From a bacterium (GTDB taxonomy: Bacteria; Bdellovibrionota_C; UBA2361; RFPC01), in NCBI GenBank assembly GCA_030431715.1, contig JAUIIO010000005.1:81542-145541 (forward strand): a stretch of 64,000 nt of DNA, given 5' to 3'. The notes beneath the pieces were generated by a model. That model was not told the origin of the DNA. It ran no database searches and saw nothing but the letters and a program-made list of their open reading frames with translations. The translations under genes were made by a program, and so were the position numbers. Every line of letters begins with the position of its first letter. Position 1 is the first letter of the stretch. Below are positions 1-8,351 of this stretch, piece after piece.

Positions 1-209
1 GTCATCTTAGGCATTTTCTCCTTGAAGTACGTTCCATAGCAGCTTCCCGGAATGATAAAACAAGCTAGGAGCATTCCTAAGCCAGCTGGCTGATAAAGGC
101 TTTCAGGTAGTGTTACTGCAACGATGCTGCTTCCAAGAAGCAAGCAAAAGACACTAAAAAATCCGTTGAGAATCGGCCGTTGCAGTAGTGCTTTATACAT
201 TCTCTTCAT
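1..209 (-). CDS. Partial small membrane protein (C-terminus beyond window)
   Basis: An open frame starts at ATG 209-207 on the minus strand and stays open to the window edge, 69 codons. A good ribosome binding site (AAAGGAGAA, positions 216-224 read on the minus strand) lies 6 nt upstream, which supports the start. The visible part has a short basic N-terminus (MKRMYKALLQ), a hydrophobic stretch about residues 14-31, a short loop with Pro and Gly, and a second hydrophobic stretch about residues 44-56. This fits an inner-membrane protein. I do not recognise the family, and the missing C-terminal part prevents any functional call. Confidence 0.5.
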   Translation of the reverse strand, partial: MKRMYKALLQRPILNGFFSVFCLLLGSSIVAVTLPESLYQPAGLGMLLACFIIPGSCYGTYFKEKMPKM

Positions 210-301
210 TATAGGTTCTCCTTTGTACGCAAGTTTTCACACTATCGCTCAAGGAATATGAAAGTTTCCTCGATAAGTCATCTTTTAGGCAAAAAGAGGC
301 A

Positions 302-967
302 TTATGGTTGCTGAGGGTATTCTAATGCAACTCGCCGGACTCCGGCAAAGGAATCAAAAGTATAGTCTGATGTATTACCTAATTCTTTGCCAAAGCCGTA
401 TGATACCCAAGCTACCTCAATTCCGATAGCTCTTGCGAATGCGATATCAGTTGCAGTATCACCGACCATTAAAATTTCGTTTTTATCAATATCAGGAAAG
501 TGAGGCTTAATCACTTCGTCAAACAACTCTGGAGCAGGTTTTGACGGCCGCCCTGGCATTTCACCGATAGCCATACGAAACATGTCCATAATTTGAAAAT
601 GACTTAAGGTGGAGGCGAGGGCAGTGGCCCCCTTGTTACTGATAACTATCAACGATTTAGATTGTCTATTGAGCATGTCCAGTGTTTCTTTGACACCGGA
701 AAAAAGAGTTGAATTTTGAGTGCCAATTTTTTTGTAGTGCTCTCTATATTCGGTTATAAGTTCCTCTGCTGATTTGCCAGATTTTTCGGTAAGCATTTCT
801 ACCGTTTGTGGCAATGTTAAGCCACCAGTAGTTGTTAATTCTATCGCCTTGCGTGTGAGTTCAACATCAATGTCGTTATCACTTGCTACGGCCTCAAGAC
901 AAGAAGAAATAGCCGGTCGTGTGTCACAAATGGTTCCGTCAAAATCAAATATAATTAATTTTTTCAT
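302..967 (-). CDS. HAD-superfamily phosphatase, phosphoglycolate phosphatase-like
   Basis: A 221-aa protein with the four HAD motifs in order. Motif I is IIFDFDGTICDT (nucleophile Asp8 and acid/base Asp10), motif II is the Ser in LIVISNKG, motif III is the Lys in GRPSKPAPELF, and motif IV is the acidic pair in MVGDTATDIAFA. A helical cap lies between motifs I and II, as in the Gph/PhnX/beta-phosphoglucomutase class. Family members hydrolyse small phosphate esters in the cytoplasm; the Gph-like spacing suggests 2-phosphoglycolate, but pyrophosphate or nucleotide monophosphates are equally possible. It stands alone on the minus strand, divergent from the secreted protein downstream. Family call secure, substrate not. 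Confidence 0.8.
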   Translation of the reverse strand: MKKLIIFDFDGTICDTRPAISSCLEAVASDNDIDVELTRKAIELTTTGGLTLPQTVEMLTEKSGKSAEELITEYREHYKKIGTQNSTLFSGVKETLDMLNRQSKSLIVISNKGATALASTLSHFQIMDMFRMAIGEMPGRPSKPAPELFDEVIKPHFPDIDKNEILMVGDTATDIAFARAIGIEVAWVSYGFGKELGNTSDYTFDSFAGVRRVALEYPQQP

Positions 968-1247
968 TTATATGCCCCCATACATTTTATCCCCAATGTC
1001 ACCATGAGTGTAGGGGGATAAGATATCCTTCATTACCAACTCTTTCTGCCTCCTCTCTCAGTATTTTCAAATGTATTCGCAACAGGAGCTAAAGCGGTAA
1101 GGCACTCATAATATGTGAAAAAATAGCATTTTGTGGCACTCCACGAATTTGAAATGAATCACGTGAAATTTAAAGTGAGAGATTCTCTTAACTCTTTAGC
1201 GCAACGTGTCGTATCAGAGAGCGGACTTACGTTATTGGGACTTCAAT

Positions 1248-2366
1248 ATGAAAATGAACTACTCGCGCATCTTGACCTATACATTGGTATGCTTTCTTGC
1301 GATAGCAGCCCAGCCAGTTATCTCATTTGCTCAAAAAAGCTCTGAGAACATTTCAGGTACTCGTTTTCGTTGTGTAACAAACGAAGAAAAGGGTACTTCA
1401 AGACTCTTTAGGAAACGTAAGAGATTAAAGAGAAGGCAGATAAATAGTATCAGGAAGAGATACGATCGAAGGATCACCAAAGTTGAACGAAAACTTGACC
1501 GAATAGAAGAAGGCACAGAGCAAGAGAAGCAGGAACGTCTCGAAGATAGGCTCGATAAACTTGAGTCAATACTCGATGCCCTAGAAGCTTGTGTTGAGGG
1601 GAATGATGACAACGGTGGTAACGGAACAACCTCGTGCCCAAACGGTTTTTCTAAACAAGTGACGGTGTTTGGCCTTCGCGTGTGTGCGACATCTCAGGTA
1701 AGTGATGCCAAAGCACTCCACGCGGCTTCAATACTCGCTGAGTATCTGGATAACGATGAGGATGGTACAGCAGATGACCCAACGCTTATCGAAACACTTC
1801 AGAATAAAAAAGCGACACTTGTTATGTATCAAAATGAAAGCGAGGAAGAAGATATTGAGTTGCCTGATTCGATCGAGACGCAGAATCTGTTCGCGTTTGA
1901 GACTATTACTGAGCGGCCACTTACCGGCGAATTTGATGCGGCACTTGAAGAAGTGCTCCATCTGGTGAGCCATATTGGGCTCGCAAACGCCTATCCCGAA
2001 CAGCTTGGTGAAGACGCTGGCTCGACATTAACTGAAGCAATGGATACAGCAAGGGGAGGGCAGTTCTTTACCATACCGCCAAGCTACCCTGATGGGGCGT
2101 GGTACACCTATGATGACGAATCATGTGATTATAACTGTATGGCCACAGAATATTTCTACTGGTCTCTAACCTCTGTGTTAGGTGCCCAAGACTTTGGAGA
2201 CCGATTCAATTCTATTAGCGGCGAGTGGAAACTTAACACCCTCGAAAAGGTGCAGACAACCGATACTGGCGTCTATGCCCTTATCTCCAGCTTTCAGCAA
2301 AATGGTTTATTGCCTGTAGTAATACCTGATGGAACTTATCTGGGAAGCACGCTTGAGATTGAGTGA
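1248..2366 (+). CDS. Secreted protein with basic coiled coil and Ca-loop-like segment
   Basis: The frame is open from GTG 1206, but ATG 1248 is chosen because it opens directly into a signal peptide (MKMNYSRILTYTL, hydrophobic core, AQ cleavage-like site near residue 29). The mature protein begins with a highly charged region rich in Lys, Arg and Glu, about residues 55-110, that should form a coiled coil. A Cys-containing globular domain follows. It contains an acidic loop DNDEDGTADD resembling an EF-hand or dockerin calcium loop, and a segment EEVLHLVSHIG with an HxxxH pair that might bind metal but is not a classical HExxH zincin site. Several Cys residues (CDYNC) suggest disulfides. The family is not recognised; an exported calcium-binding protein, possibly degraded from a peptidase, is a guess. 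Confidence 0.6.
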   Translation: MKMNYSRILTYTLVCFLAIAAQPVISFAQKSSENISGTRFRCVTNEEKGTSRLFRKRKRLKRRQINSIRKRYDRRITKVERKLDRIEEGTEQEKQERLEDRLDKLESILDALEACVEGNDDNGGNGTTSCPNGFSKQVTVFGLRVCATSQVSDAKALHAASILAEYLDNDEDGTADDPTLIETLQNKKATLVMYQNESEEEDIELPDSIETQNLFAFETITERPLTGEFDAALEEVLHLVSHIGLANAYPEQLGEDAGSTLTEAMDTARGGQFFTIPPSYPDGAWYTYDDESCDYNCMATEYFYWSLTSVLGAQDFGDRFNSISGEWKLNTLEKVQTTDTGVYALISSFQQNGLLPVVIPDGTYLGSTLEIE

Positions 2367-2494
2367 TAATTCACTTCGTCCCTGTTCTGTAGCTGTAGGT
2401 ACGCGCTACCTGTGCTAATATTTGAGATGGAGAGTAGTGGAAGGCGTCTATGCTACGCCTAAGGCTCTGTCCACCATAACAATCAGGACTCCAT

Positions 2495-3898
2495 ATGCCG
2501 GGATTTCTCTCTATGTCAGAAGACATGTTTTCTAAAAATAAGCTCTTCGATCGATCTGAGCCTACGAATTTCTCTTCTGTAGAATTTGAGTCAAATTTAA
2601 GGTTTCATCAAGATGCTGGTATGCAAGGCTCAGAAGTGAACTCTCCAGAGCATGACCTTAGCTCATGGGATAGCCTTAACGATCCCAGAGAGCATTCTCC
2701 GCAAGAGTTTAGATACCTCGTTCATGCAATTAATCCATTAGCGCGTAGTAGCATGTCAATTGTTTATCTGACGTCCGTTGCAAATGGTGGATATGAATCT
2801 GACCCTGAAATACTAAAAAGAATGCAAATTAACATGAGTGCTGAGCCTGAGCGTGTATCAGAAAGGCCACTTTTGTCGATGTCTTTAGTTGATCAAGATC
2901 ACCCTGCCACATGGGGACCGGCCGGTCTCATATTGAAGGTTCCTGCAAAAAATATTGTTATTACCAGTCCGCAAGACTTTGGTTCGCTCAATTTTGATAT
3001 GAAAACCACACTGGAAAGAGGCGCAAGCGTCCCGAAGTACAGTGTGGATAGTCTTTTAACCCTCTCTTCACCCTACGACTATAATGAAGTGGTCGCTCAG
3101 GGGTGTGCAAGTGATGGTGCTAGAATTGAGTTAGCTGGCTTTTTTATAAAGAAAACTCCAGGCGGGAAGATGGTAAATGCTTATCTGGCCAATACATTTA
3201 AAGGGCATGCCCGAAGGTTAGGTTTGCCAATTGTTGAAATCGAAGATAAAGCATTTGTGAAAGATGGAATTCAATTAGACAAGAATACAGGATCTCTAGA
3301 CGTGATCTCCCGTGGAGTGAGATACGTTATTACTTCAACGAATTCTGCTTATGATTTTTATGCTTTTGATGGAGATACCAGAAGCTTTATGACACCTGAA
3401 GAGGTTTCTGAGGTTCGCGGCATACTAGAAGCGGCATCACCTGAAGACAGAGGTACAATAACTCTGGAAGAATTTGATGAGAAGTACTGGAAAGCGATAC
3501 ATAAAAGAGAGTCTCCATCTATAAAACGTGACGAGAATGGAAGTTTGCAATCGATATCATGGAAACAAGGATACGGCAGTTACGCTACTACTTATAGAAT
3601 TTCTCAGAAATCTTTTTATGTTGTGAACGATCAAGAGGAGTCTGCCTGCATTCAAGAAGGAATGACTGGAGGGAGCCTATTTGAAAGTGATCGTACACCT
3701 TATTCCTATAAGCCAGCTGAAGCTGCACTACAAAGTGTTCGCTCCGCTCATTCTTTAACTGATGAGGAGAAGTCGGAGATATTGACGTGGTTGGATGAAG
3801 AGGCAATAGATCGTTTGTATCAGGCTGAGGTTAGAAGATCAGATTTTGAGGATAGTATTCGTGAGATAAGTTTAAAATATTTTAAAGGACGGAATTAG
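2495..3898 (+). CDS. Hypothetical 467-aa protein
   Basis: A long single frame starting with ATG 2495 and a weak AGGA-type ribosome site about 8 nt upstream. I do not recognise the family. There is no signal peptide, no membrane segment and no obvious catalytic motif. The first 65 residues are polar and probably disordered (Ser, Glu, Asn rich). A mixed alpha/beta region follows, about residues 70-300, beginning with FRYLVHAINPLARSS, then a more helical, charged C-terminal third. Codon use resembles its neighbours. It is preceded by 128 nt of intergenic DNA with a 6-bp-stem hairpin (AGGCGT/ACGCCT, 2442-2460) and converges with the TIM-barrel gene 14 nt downstream. Confidence 0.6.
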   Translation: MPGFLSMSEDMFSKNKLFDRSEPTNFSSVEFESNLRFHQDAGMQGSEVNSPEHDLSSWDSLNDPREHSPQEFRYLVHAINPLARSSMSIVYLTSVANGGYESDPEILKRMQINMSAEPERVSERPLLSMSLVDQDHPATWGPAGLILKVPAKNIVITSPQDFGSLNFDMKTTLERGASVPKYSVDSLLTLSSPYDYNEVVAQGCASDGARIELAGFFIKKTPGGKMVNAYLANTFKGHARRLGLPIVEIEDKAFVKDGIQLDKNTGSLDVISRGVRYVITSTNSAYDFYAFDGDTRSFMTPEEVSEVRGILEAASPEDRGTITLEEFDEKYWKAIHKRESPSIKRDENGSLQSISWKQGYGSYATTYRISQKSFYVVNDQEESACIQEGMTGGSLFESDRTPYSYKPAEAALQSVRSAHSLTDEEKSEILTWLDEEAIDRLYQAEVRRSDFEDSIREISLKYFKGRN

Positions 3899-3912
3899 AA
3901 TTCCTACAGATG

Positions 3913-4641
3913 TTAGGCCGCAATATCCATATGATTGAAGCAGGCAGCTGAGATAGCTGTATTTATCGCCGGGATAAGAAAGAGTTGTTCTAGTAGTGAA
4001 TTATCAAGCTCAATAGCCATCAGCATCGAAAATGAGCCGGGGTGGAGTTCCTTAAGATAGTTAAGATCGCCTTTATCCGTATGAAGATGCTTTGATTTAA
4101 CCTTGATCTTGTTTTCTTTTGGGCATAAGAAACTCCCGACAGCGCTTATATGATTTGCCCCTACACGGTACTCGCTTAGAAGAGAGAGCAGTTCTCGATA
4201 TTCTTCCTCCGATCGTCTTTTGGTATCATGTAGGTGGGAGAGATCAAAGCAGATACCTGCAAATCCGTTCATGTCCTCTGAGCGAAGTGTCTGGTTCGTA
4301 CCGGGGTTTTCAATATAGATGTGCTTTCTGACTGCATCGCTTAGCTCATAGTGAAGCGGAAAATATCGCTCAGGGTGAAGGTTAAATGTTTCAGTATCGA
4401 AACTCTGCTGCAGGAGAACATATTCCTCCTCTTTCATGCAGCTTGTGGCATGGACAAAGGGGATAGAAAAACTATGGTGCTCTTTTAATTTTTGAAGAAG
4501 CTCGTAACATTGCATTCTTTCACGGGCTTTAAGGCCTGTCAGGAACAGCGCAACGTGCTTGAGCTTAAGATCTTTGATCTCAGTGATTTTCTCTCTCCAG
4601 CTCTCAGAGTGGGTAGTTATAGATGGTATGACTCGGTACAT
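3913..4641 (-). CDS. Putative TIM-barrel protein, xylose-isomerase-like
   Basis: A 242-aa soluble protein. The pattern of alternating beta strands and helices, with FAGICFDLSHLHD in the middle, VGANHISAVGS after it and an acidic-polar end MLMAIELDNS on a late strand, fits the xylose isomerase/AP endonuclease type TIM barrel. Such barrels often bind a divalent metal through Glu, Asp and His; candidate ligands are the Asp and His of DLSHLHD and the Glu of AIELDNS. Members are sugar isomerases, epimerases or endonucleases, and the substrate here cannot be read. It is divergent from the copper-resistance operon and shares its upstream region of about 200 nt. The call rests on fold-level resemblance only. 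Confidence 0.45.
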   Translation of the reverse strand: MYRVIPSITTHSESWREKITEIKDLKLKHVALFLTGLKARERMQCYELLQKLKEHHSFSIPFVHATSCMKEEEYVLLQQSFDTETFNLHPERYFPLHYELSDAVRKHIYIENPGTNQTLRSEDMNGFAGICFDLSHLHDTKRRSEEEYRELLSLLSEYRVGANHISAVGSFLCPKENKIKVKSKHLHTDKGDLNYLKELHPGSFSMLMAIELDNSLLEQLFLIPAINTAISAACFNHMDIAA

Positions 4642-4821
4642 ATACCACCTATCCAGAGATGGTAATGTTATGCTTCAGAAAAGGCTATTAATTGTAACAA
4701 TTAGAGCAGCTTAGGGGGGTTGTTGTGCAATGTTGAGAATTGTTGAGGTTTATTGACTGAATTGGAACAAAACTGGACTAAAATTCCAGGTTGAAGAGAA
4801 TTTGAGCTACTTGTTCAACAT

Positions 4822-4833
4822 ACCCTATAGGGT
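4822..4833. promoter_or_regulatory. CsoR-type operator-like palindrome
   Basis: The perfect 12-bp palindrome ACCCTATAGGGT sits 11 nt before the csoR-like start codon. G/C tracts around a central TA-rich step are typical of operators bound by CsoR-family copper sensors. Its position at the head of a copper/silver efflux operon fits autoregulated derepression by Cu(I). A weak -35-like TTGTTC (4811-4816) lies just upstream, so the operator could overlap the promoter. Not tested by footprinting. Confidence 0.5.
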
Positions 4834-4844
4834 TTACCGTATAT

Positions 4845-4982
4845 ATGAGTTCTAGGGCTAAGCAACATACCCATCCCTGCCACAAAAAGCAGTTAGGTCG
4901 TCTCAACAGAGTGGCTGGTCAGATAGAGGGTGTGAGGCGTATGATTGATGAGCGGACAACGATTTTTCAAAAATTTAGTTGA
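4845..4982 (+). pseudogene. Truncated CsoR/RcnR-family metal-sensing repressor
   Basis: A 45-codon frame encodes the N-terminal helix-one region of the CsoR/RcnR/FrmR (DUF156) family: HPCHKKQLGRLNRVAGQIEG followed by VRRMIDE, which matches the family's conserved RLxRIxGQxxGIxxMI core. Normal members are about 90 aa and continue with a Cys and then His-x3-Cys metal ligands. Here the match stops after MIDE and the frame ends nine residues later, so the metal-binding residues and most of the four-helix bundle are missing. I looked in the other two frames and found no continuation. The stop codon overlaps the next ATG (TGATG, 4980-4984), so the deletion may have joined the fragment to the following gene, whose translation may now be coupled to it. 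Confidence 0.65.
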
Positions 4983-5404
4983 TGAATAAGGGGATTTTTC
5001 ATAGCAAACAGGTAAAAGCGATGACGACTACGCTTGTCGCACTGTCGCTACTTATGCTCGCGTTACCTTGCAATTGTATGGCAATTGAGAATCCAAAACC
5101 TGCTAAAAAAGAGCACCCCTGTCACTCTTCCTCGGACACACCAGACAGCGACACTCAGCAGCATAACAATTGTTGTTGTAATGGCAATGATTGTCCGCTT
5201 CTTTCAGAGGTTGATCTTATAAGCTGGAAAAATCAAGTTCTAGAGTCTGATACAAAAATAGTCTCTGTCAGTAATATCTTTGCATATTTTGTAGGTGAAT
5301 GGCTCTCTAAAGATGAGCATATACGGGGAAGTCCACTCACACACGATTTCTTTTCGTATTCCTCGAAAACACTCCTTATCATATTTCAACGCTGGCTTAT
5401 CTGA
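4982..5404 (+). CDS. Small Cys/His-rich exported protein of the copper operon
   Basis: The frame can begin at TTG 4979, but ATG 4982 is preferred because it overlaps the upstream stop codon as TGATG. The protein, about 140 aa, has a basic N-terminus, a hydrophobic signal sequence (TTTLVALSLLMLALPC) and then a short, very Cys- and His-rich stretch containing HPCHSSS, HNNCCCNGNDC. A C-terminal region with a weakly hydrophobic end follows. Small exported Cys/His-rich proteins are common at the head of copper or silver efflux operons, where they may bind metal in the periplasm. That role is inferred from composition and position; the family is not one I can name. It is followed after 84 nt by the outer-membrane channel gene. 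Confidence 0.6.
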   Translation: MNKGIFHSKQVKAMTTTLVALSLLMLALPCNCMAIENPKPAKKEHPCHSSSDTPDSDTQQHNNCCCNGNDCPLLSEVDLISWKNQVLESDTKIVSVSNIFAYFVGEWLSKDEHIRGSPLTHDFFSYSSKTLLIIFQRWLI

Positions 5405-5488
5405 GCTAATTCCAACTAGTTCGTTCTTAGCTGTGTAGTAAATTCTACTGCAAAGCGCTTCTCATTTTAACTTGGAGGAATAGTTAGT

Positions 5489-6871
5489 GTGGAAACAAGT
5501 AAAATATTTTGTCTGGTAGTGGGATTTTTCTCACTTTCGTTGGTTGGGTGTTCAAACAAACAACCTGTTCACAGTCCCCCAGTAGTAATTAACTCAATCT
5601 ATGAGTCTTTCTCTCCTGAAACGACGGTAGAACTTTCAGAAGAACCTCATTTGGATGAATATATTCTGTACGCTCTTCGAAATAGTAATGATCTTAAAGC
5701 AGCTTTTAATCTCTACCAGGCAGCCAGGGAAAAAGCTCCTCAGGCATCAGCTTTGCCAGAGCCTCGACTATCTTATGGATATTATATAAACTCTATTGAA
5801 ACTCGTGTTGGCCCTATGCAACACCGTGTAGGGTTGTCTCAGCCTATACCATGGTTTGGCAAACTAAGCCTGAAAGAAGAAATAGCAGATTTCGAAGCTA
5901 CGGCTGCGTACTATGCCTTTCTTACAAGAAAGAACAAACTTGTTTCTGACGTTGTAAAAGCCTTCTTTGAACTTGCTTATTTGCAAGAAGCCAAAACGAT
6001 AACTGATACAAATCTAGAATTACTGAAACGTTGGGAGCAGGTGCTAGCTGGCCGTTACCGCTCTCATTCTGGCACTCAGGCAGATCTTATTAAGGTACAG
6101 GTAGAGCTGGGGAAACTAGAAGATAAACTAAAGGAGCTACAAGACCTAGAATATCCTCTCAAAGCACACTTTAATTCACTTTTAAACAGGCCTGTGAATT
6201 CTAAAGCGGTAGTAATGAATGCTCTCGATAGTAATTTAGATAAAAGTACCAATAGTTTTGCTTCTTCTTCTAGGGAATCGTTGAAACAAATGCTAGAAGA
6301 GCAAAATCCAGAGTTAAAACTATTAGCTGCCCTTGCTGAAGCTAGAGAGAAAGGAATTGAACTCGCAAAAAAAGATTTCTATCCAGACTTCTCTGTGGGA
6401 GCCGATTATACGTTTATAGGTGAGAGAGAACAGGCTGGTTCTGAAAGTGGTGACGATGGTCTGGCTGCTATGTTCTCAATCACACTACCCATTAATTTTT
6501 CAAAGTATAGAGCCAGTCTTAGAGAGTCGGAGTTTAGAAACAGGGCGGCAAAGGAGTCTCTGGCCTCTCGAAAATTCCAGCTTACCTCAATCCTCGCCAG
6601 AAATATTTTTGATATCTCTGATTCAAAACGACGGATTAACTTATTCAAGAATACACTCGTACCAAAAGCTGAAGAGTCACTTGAATCAACCTATACAGCC
6701 TTTGAAGCAGGAGAAGCGAGTTTTCTTGATCTCCTTGATACAGAGCGAGAACTCCTTGATTTTCAGTTGATGCTATCTCGTGCTCAAGCTGACCTTTTCA
6801 TTAACACAAGCGCACTGAGATCACTTGTAGGTGATTACAATGAAATGAAGACAGATTTTAAAGGGAAATAA
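5489..6871 (+). CDS. cusC: CusC-like outer-membrane efflux channel (TolC family lipoprotein)
   Basis: A 460-aa TolC-family protein starting with GTG 5489, supported by GGAGG 10 nt upstream. The N-terminus ends in a lipobox (LVGC, Cys about residue 21), so it should be a lipid-anchored outer-membrane protein as CusC is. Two long repeats of paired alpha helices follow, with the family's PEPRLSYGY segment after the first helix, and near the end the typical EAGEASFLDLLDTERELLDF. It would form the trimeric outer-membrane duct of a tripartite RND pump. It is followed after 2 nt by the membrane fusion gene and then the RND pump gene, so the three form one operon. Confident for family; metal specificity comes from neighbours. 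Confidence 0.88.
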   Translation: METSKIFCLVVGFFSLSLVGCSNKQPVHSPPVVINSIYESFSPETTVELSEEPHLDEYILYALRNSNDLKAAFNLYQAAREKAPQASALPEPRLSYGYYINSIETRVGPMQHRVGLSQPIPWFGKLSLKEEIADFEATAAYYAFLTRKNKLVSDVVKAFFELAYLQEAKTITDTNLELLKRWEQVLAGRYRSHSGTQADLIKVQVELGKLEDKLKELQDLEYPLKAHFNSLLNRPVNSKAVVMNALDSNLDKSTNSFASSSRESLKQMLEEQNPELKLLAALAEAREKGIELAKKDFYPDFSVGADYTFIGEREQAGSESGDDGLAAMFSITLPINFSKYRASLRESEFRNRAAKESLASRKFQLTSILARNIFDISDSKRRINLFKNTLVPKAEESLESTYTAFEAGEASFLDLLDTERELLDFQLMLSRAQADLFINTSALRSLVGDYNEMKTDFKGK

Positions 6872-6873
6872 CT

Positions 6874-8340
6874 ATGAAACGTTTACATTTATTAATACTC
6901 ACTTTTTGCTCGTTGCTTATAGCTTGCATTTTACCACTTCAAGCACAGGAATCTCATCATGGACATGACCACTCTATGATGCAGCATGAAAAAATGGCTG
7001 ATGAAGGACGGATCGACTTTTGGACTTGCTCAATGCATCCACAGATAAAGTTAGATGAACCTGGGAAGTGTCCTATCTGTGGTATGAATCTTATCCCCGT
7101 TACGAAAGATGAGGAGCATAAAGCAGGAGATAGTAAAAAAGTAACTCTGAAGCTTTCTGATACAGCAAAGCAGCTTGCAAATATTCAGACCGCCAGGGTT
7201 GAACGTAAGGCTGTTAGAAAGGAAATTCGTTTAGTCGGAACAGTGGACTACGATGAAACTCGCCTGACGCATATCACCGCCTGGGTGCCAGGTAGAATTG
7301 ACCGAATGTTTGTTGACTATACTGGCATCACCGTAAAGAAAGGTGATCACATGCTTGAATTATACAGCCCTGAACTTATTTCGGCTCAAGAAGAACTCAT
7401 TCAAGCCAGCAGATCACTTAGAAAACTTGGTCAATCATCTAGCAGCCTGGTGAGAAACTCAACTGTAAGAGCAGCACAAGCCGCTGAAGAAAAACTTTTA
7501 TTGCTAGGATTAACTGGAGAACAAGTAGAAAACATAAAGAAACGAGGGAAAGCGGAAGACGATGTAGTTATTTATGCACCTGAGGGCGGTGTTGTTGTTG
7601 AAAAAAATGCTACAGAGGGTATGTACGTTCAACAGGGCACAAGAATTTATTCTATAGCTGATCTGAAGAGTCTCTGGGTGTACCTTGATAGCTATGAAAC
7701 AGATTTGCCCTGGATTCGATACGGTCAAAAAGTAAGTTTTACAACTCAAGCACTGCCAGGTGTTACCTTTGATGGGACGGTCTCTTTTATATCTCCTGTA
7801 GTGAACTCTGAGACACGAACTACGAAGGTAAGAGTTAATGTAGATAACTCAAAGGGGCTTTTAAAACCTGGACTATTCGTAAAAGGCATTATCAAAGCTG
7901 CCGTTTACGGCAAAGGCAAGGTTGTAAATACAGCTTTAAAGGGAAAGTTTATCTGCCCGATGCATCCAGAGGTGGTAAAAGATAAGGAAGGACAGTGCCC
8001 GATCTGTGGCATGGATTTAGTCCCTGCTGAAGAGCTTGGGCTTATCACAGAGGATACAGATGTAGAACTTCCACTTGTGATACCAGCTTCAGCACCACTC
8101 ATTACAGGAGAGCGGGCAGTTGTGTATGTCAAACAACCAGATACATCAAATTTTGAAGCAAGGACTGTAGTGCTCGGTCCAGAAGCAGAAGGTTTTTTCA
8201 TCGTGGTTGATGGTCTCAAAGAAGATGAACTCGTTGTTACAAATGGGAACTTCAAAATAGATGCCGATCTACAGATCAGAGGTAAAGCAAGTATGATGAA
8301 TCCTCATGGTGGTGAGTCTATGGCAGGACATAAACATTAG
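6874..8340 (+). CDS. cusB: CusB-like periplasmic adaptor with two heavy-metal-binding domains
   Basis: A 488-aa RND membrane fusion protein. A signal peptide (MKRLHLLILTF, cleavage near AQA) is followed by a His/Met-rich segment (HHGHDHSMMQHEKM) and a heavy-metal-binding domain with CSMHP and CPICGM (Cys52, Cys66, Cys69). The adaptor body begins about residue 85, with the lipoyl/barrel signature VPGRIDRMFVDYTG, a coiled-coil hairpin about residues 165-225 and the barrel domains. Unusually, a second CPMHP...CPICGMDL domain (Cys361, Cys375, Cys378) is inserted near residue 360 before the membrane-proximal end. The protein should bind Cu(I)/Ag(I) in the periplasm and bridge CusC- and CusA-like partners. 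It lies 2 nt after cusC and 11 nt before cusA. Confidence 0.88.
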   Translation: MKRLHLLILTFCSLLIACILPLQAQESHHGHDHSMMQHEKMADEGRIDFWTCSMHPQIKLDEPGKCPICGMNLIPVTKDEEHKAGDSKKVTLKLSDTAKQLANIQTARVERKAVRKEIRLVGTVDYDETRLTHITAWVPGRIDRMFVDYTGITVKKGDHMLELYSPELISAQEELIQASRSLRKLGQSSSSLVRNSTVRAAQAAEEKLLLLGLTGEQVENIKKRGKAEDDVVIYAPEGGVVVEKNATEGMYVQQGTRIYSIADLKSLWVYLDSYETDLPWIRYGQKVSFTTQALPGVTFDGTVSFISPVVNSETRTTKVRVNVDNSKGLLKPGLFVKGIIKAAVYGKGKVVNTALKGKFICPMHPEVVKDKEGQCPICGMDLVPAEELGLITEDTDVELPLVIPASAPLITGERAVVYVKQPDTSNFEARTVVLGPEAEGFFIVVDGLKEDELVVTNGNFKIDADLQIRGKASMMNPHGGESMAGHKH

Positions 8341-8351
8341 AGGAGGAAGTC

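Noticed and set aside
1133..1345. Small plus-strand frame before the secreted protein
   Set aside because: It overlaps the signal-peptide coding region in another frame, has no ribosome site and encodes nothing recognisable.
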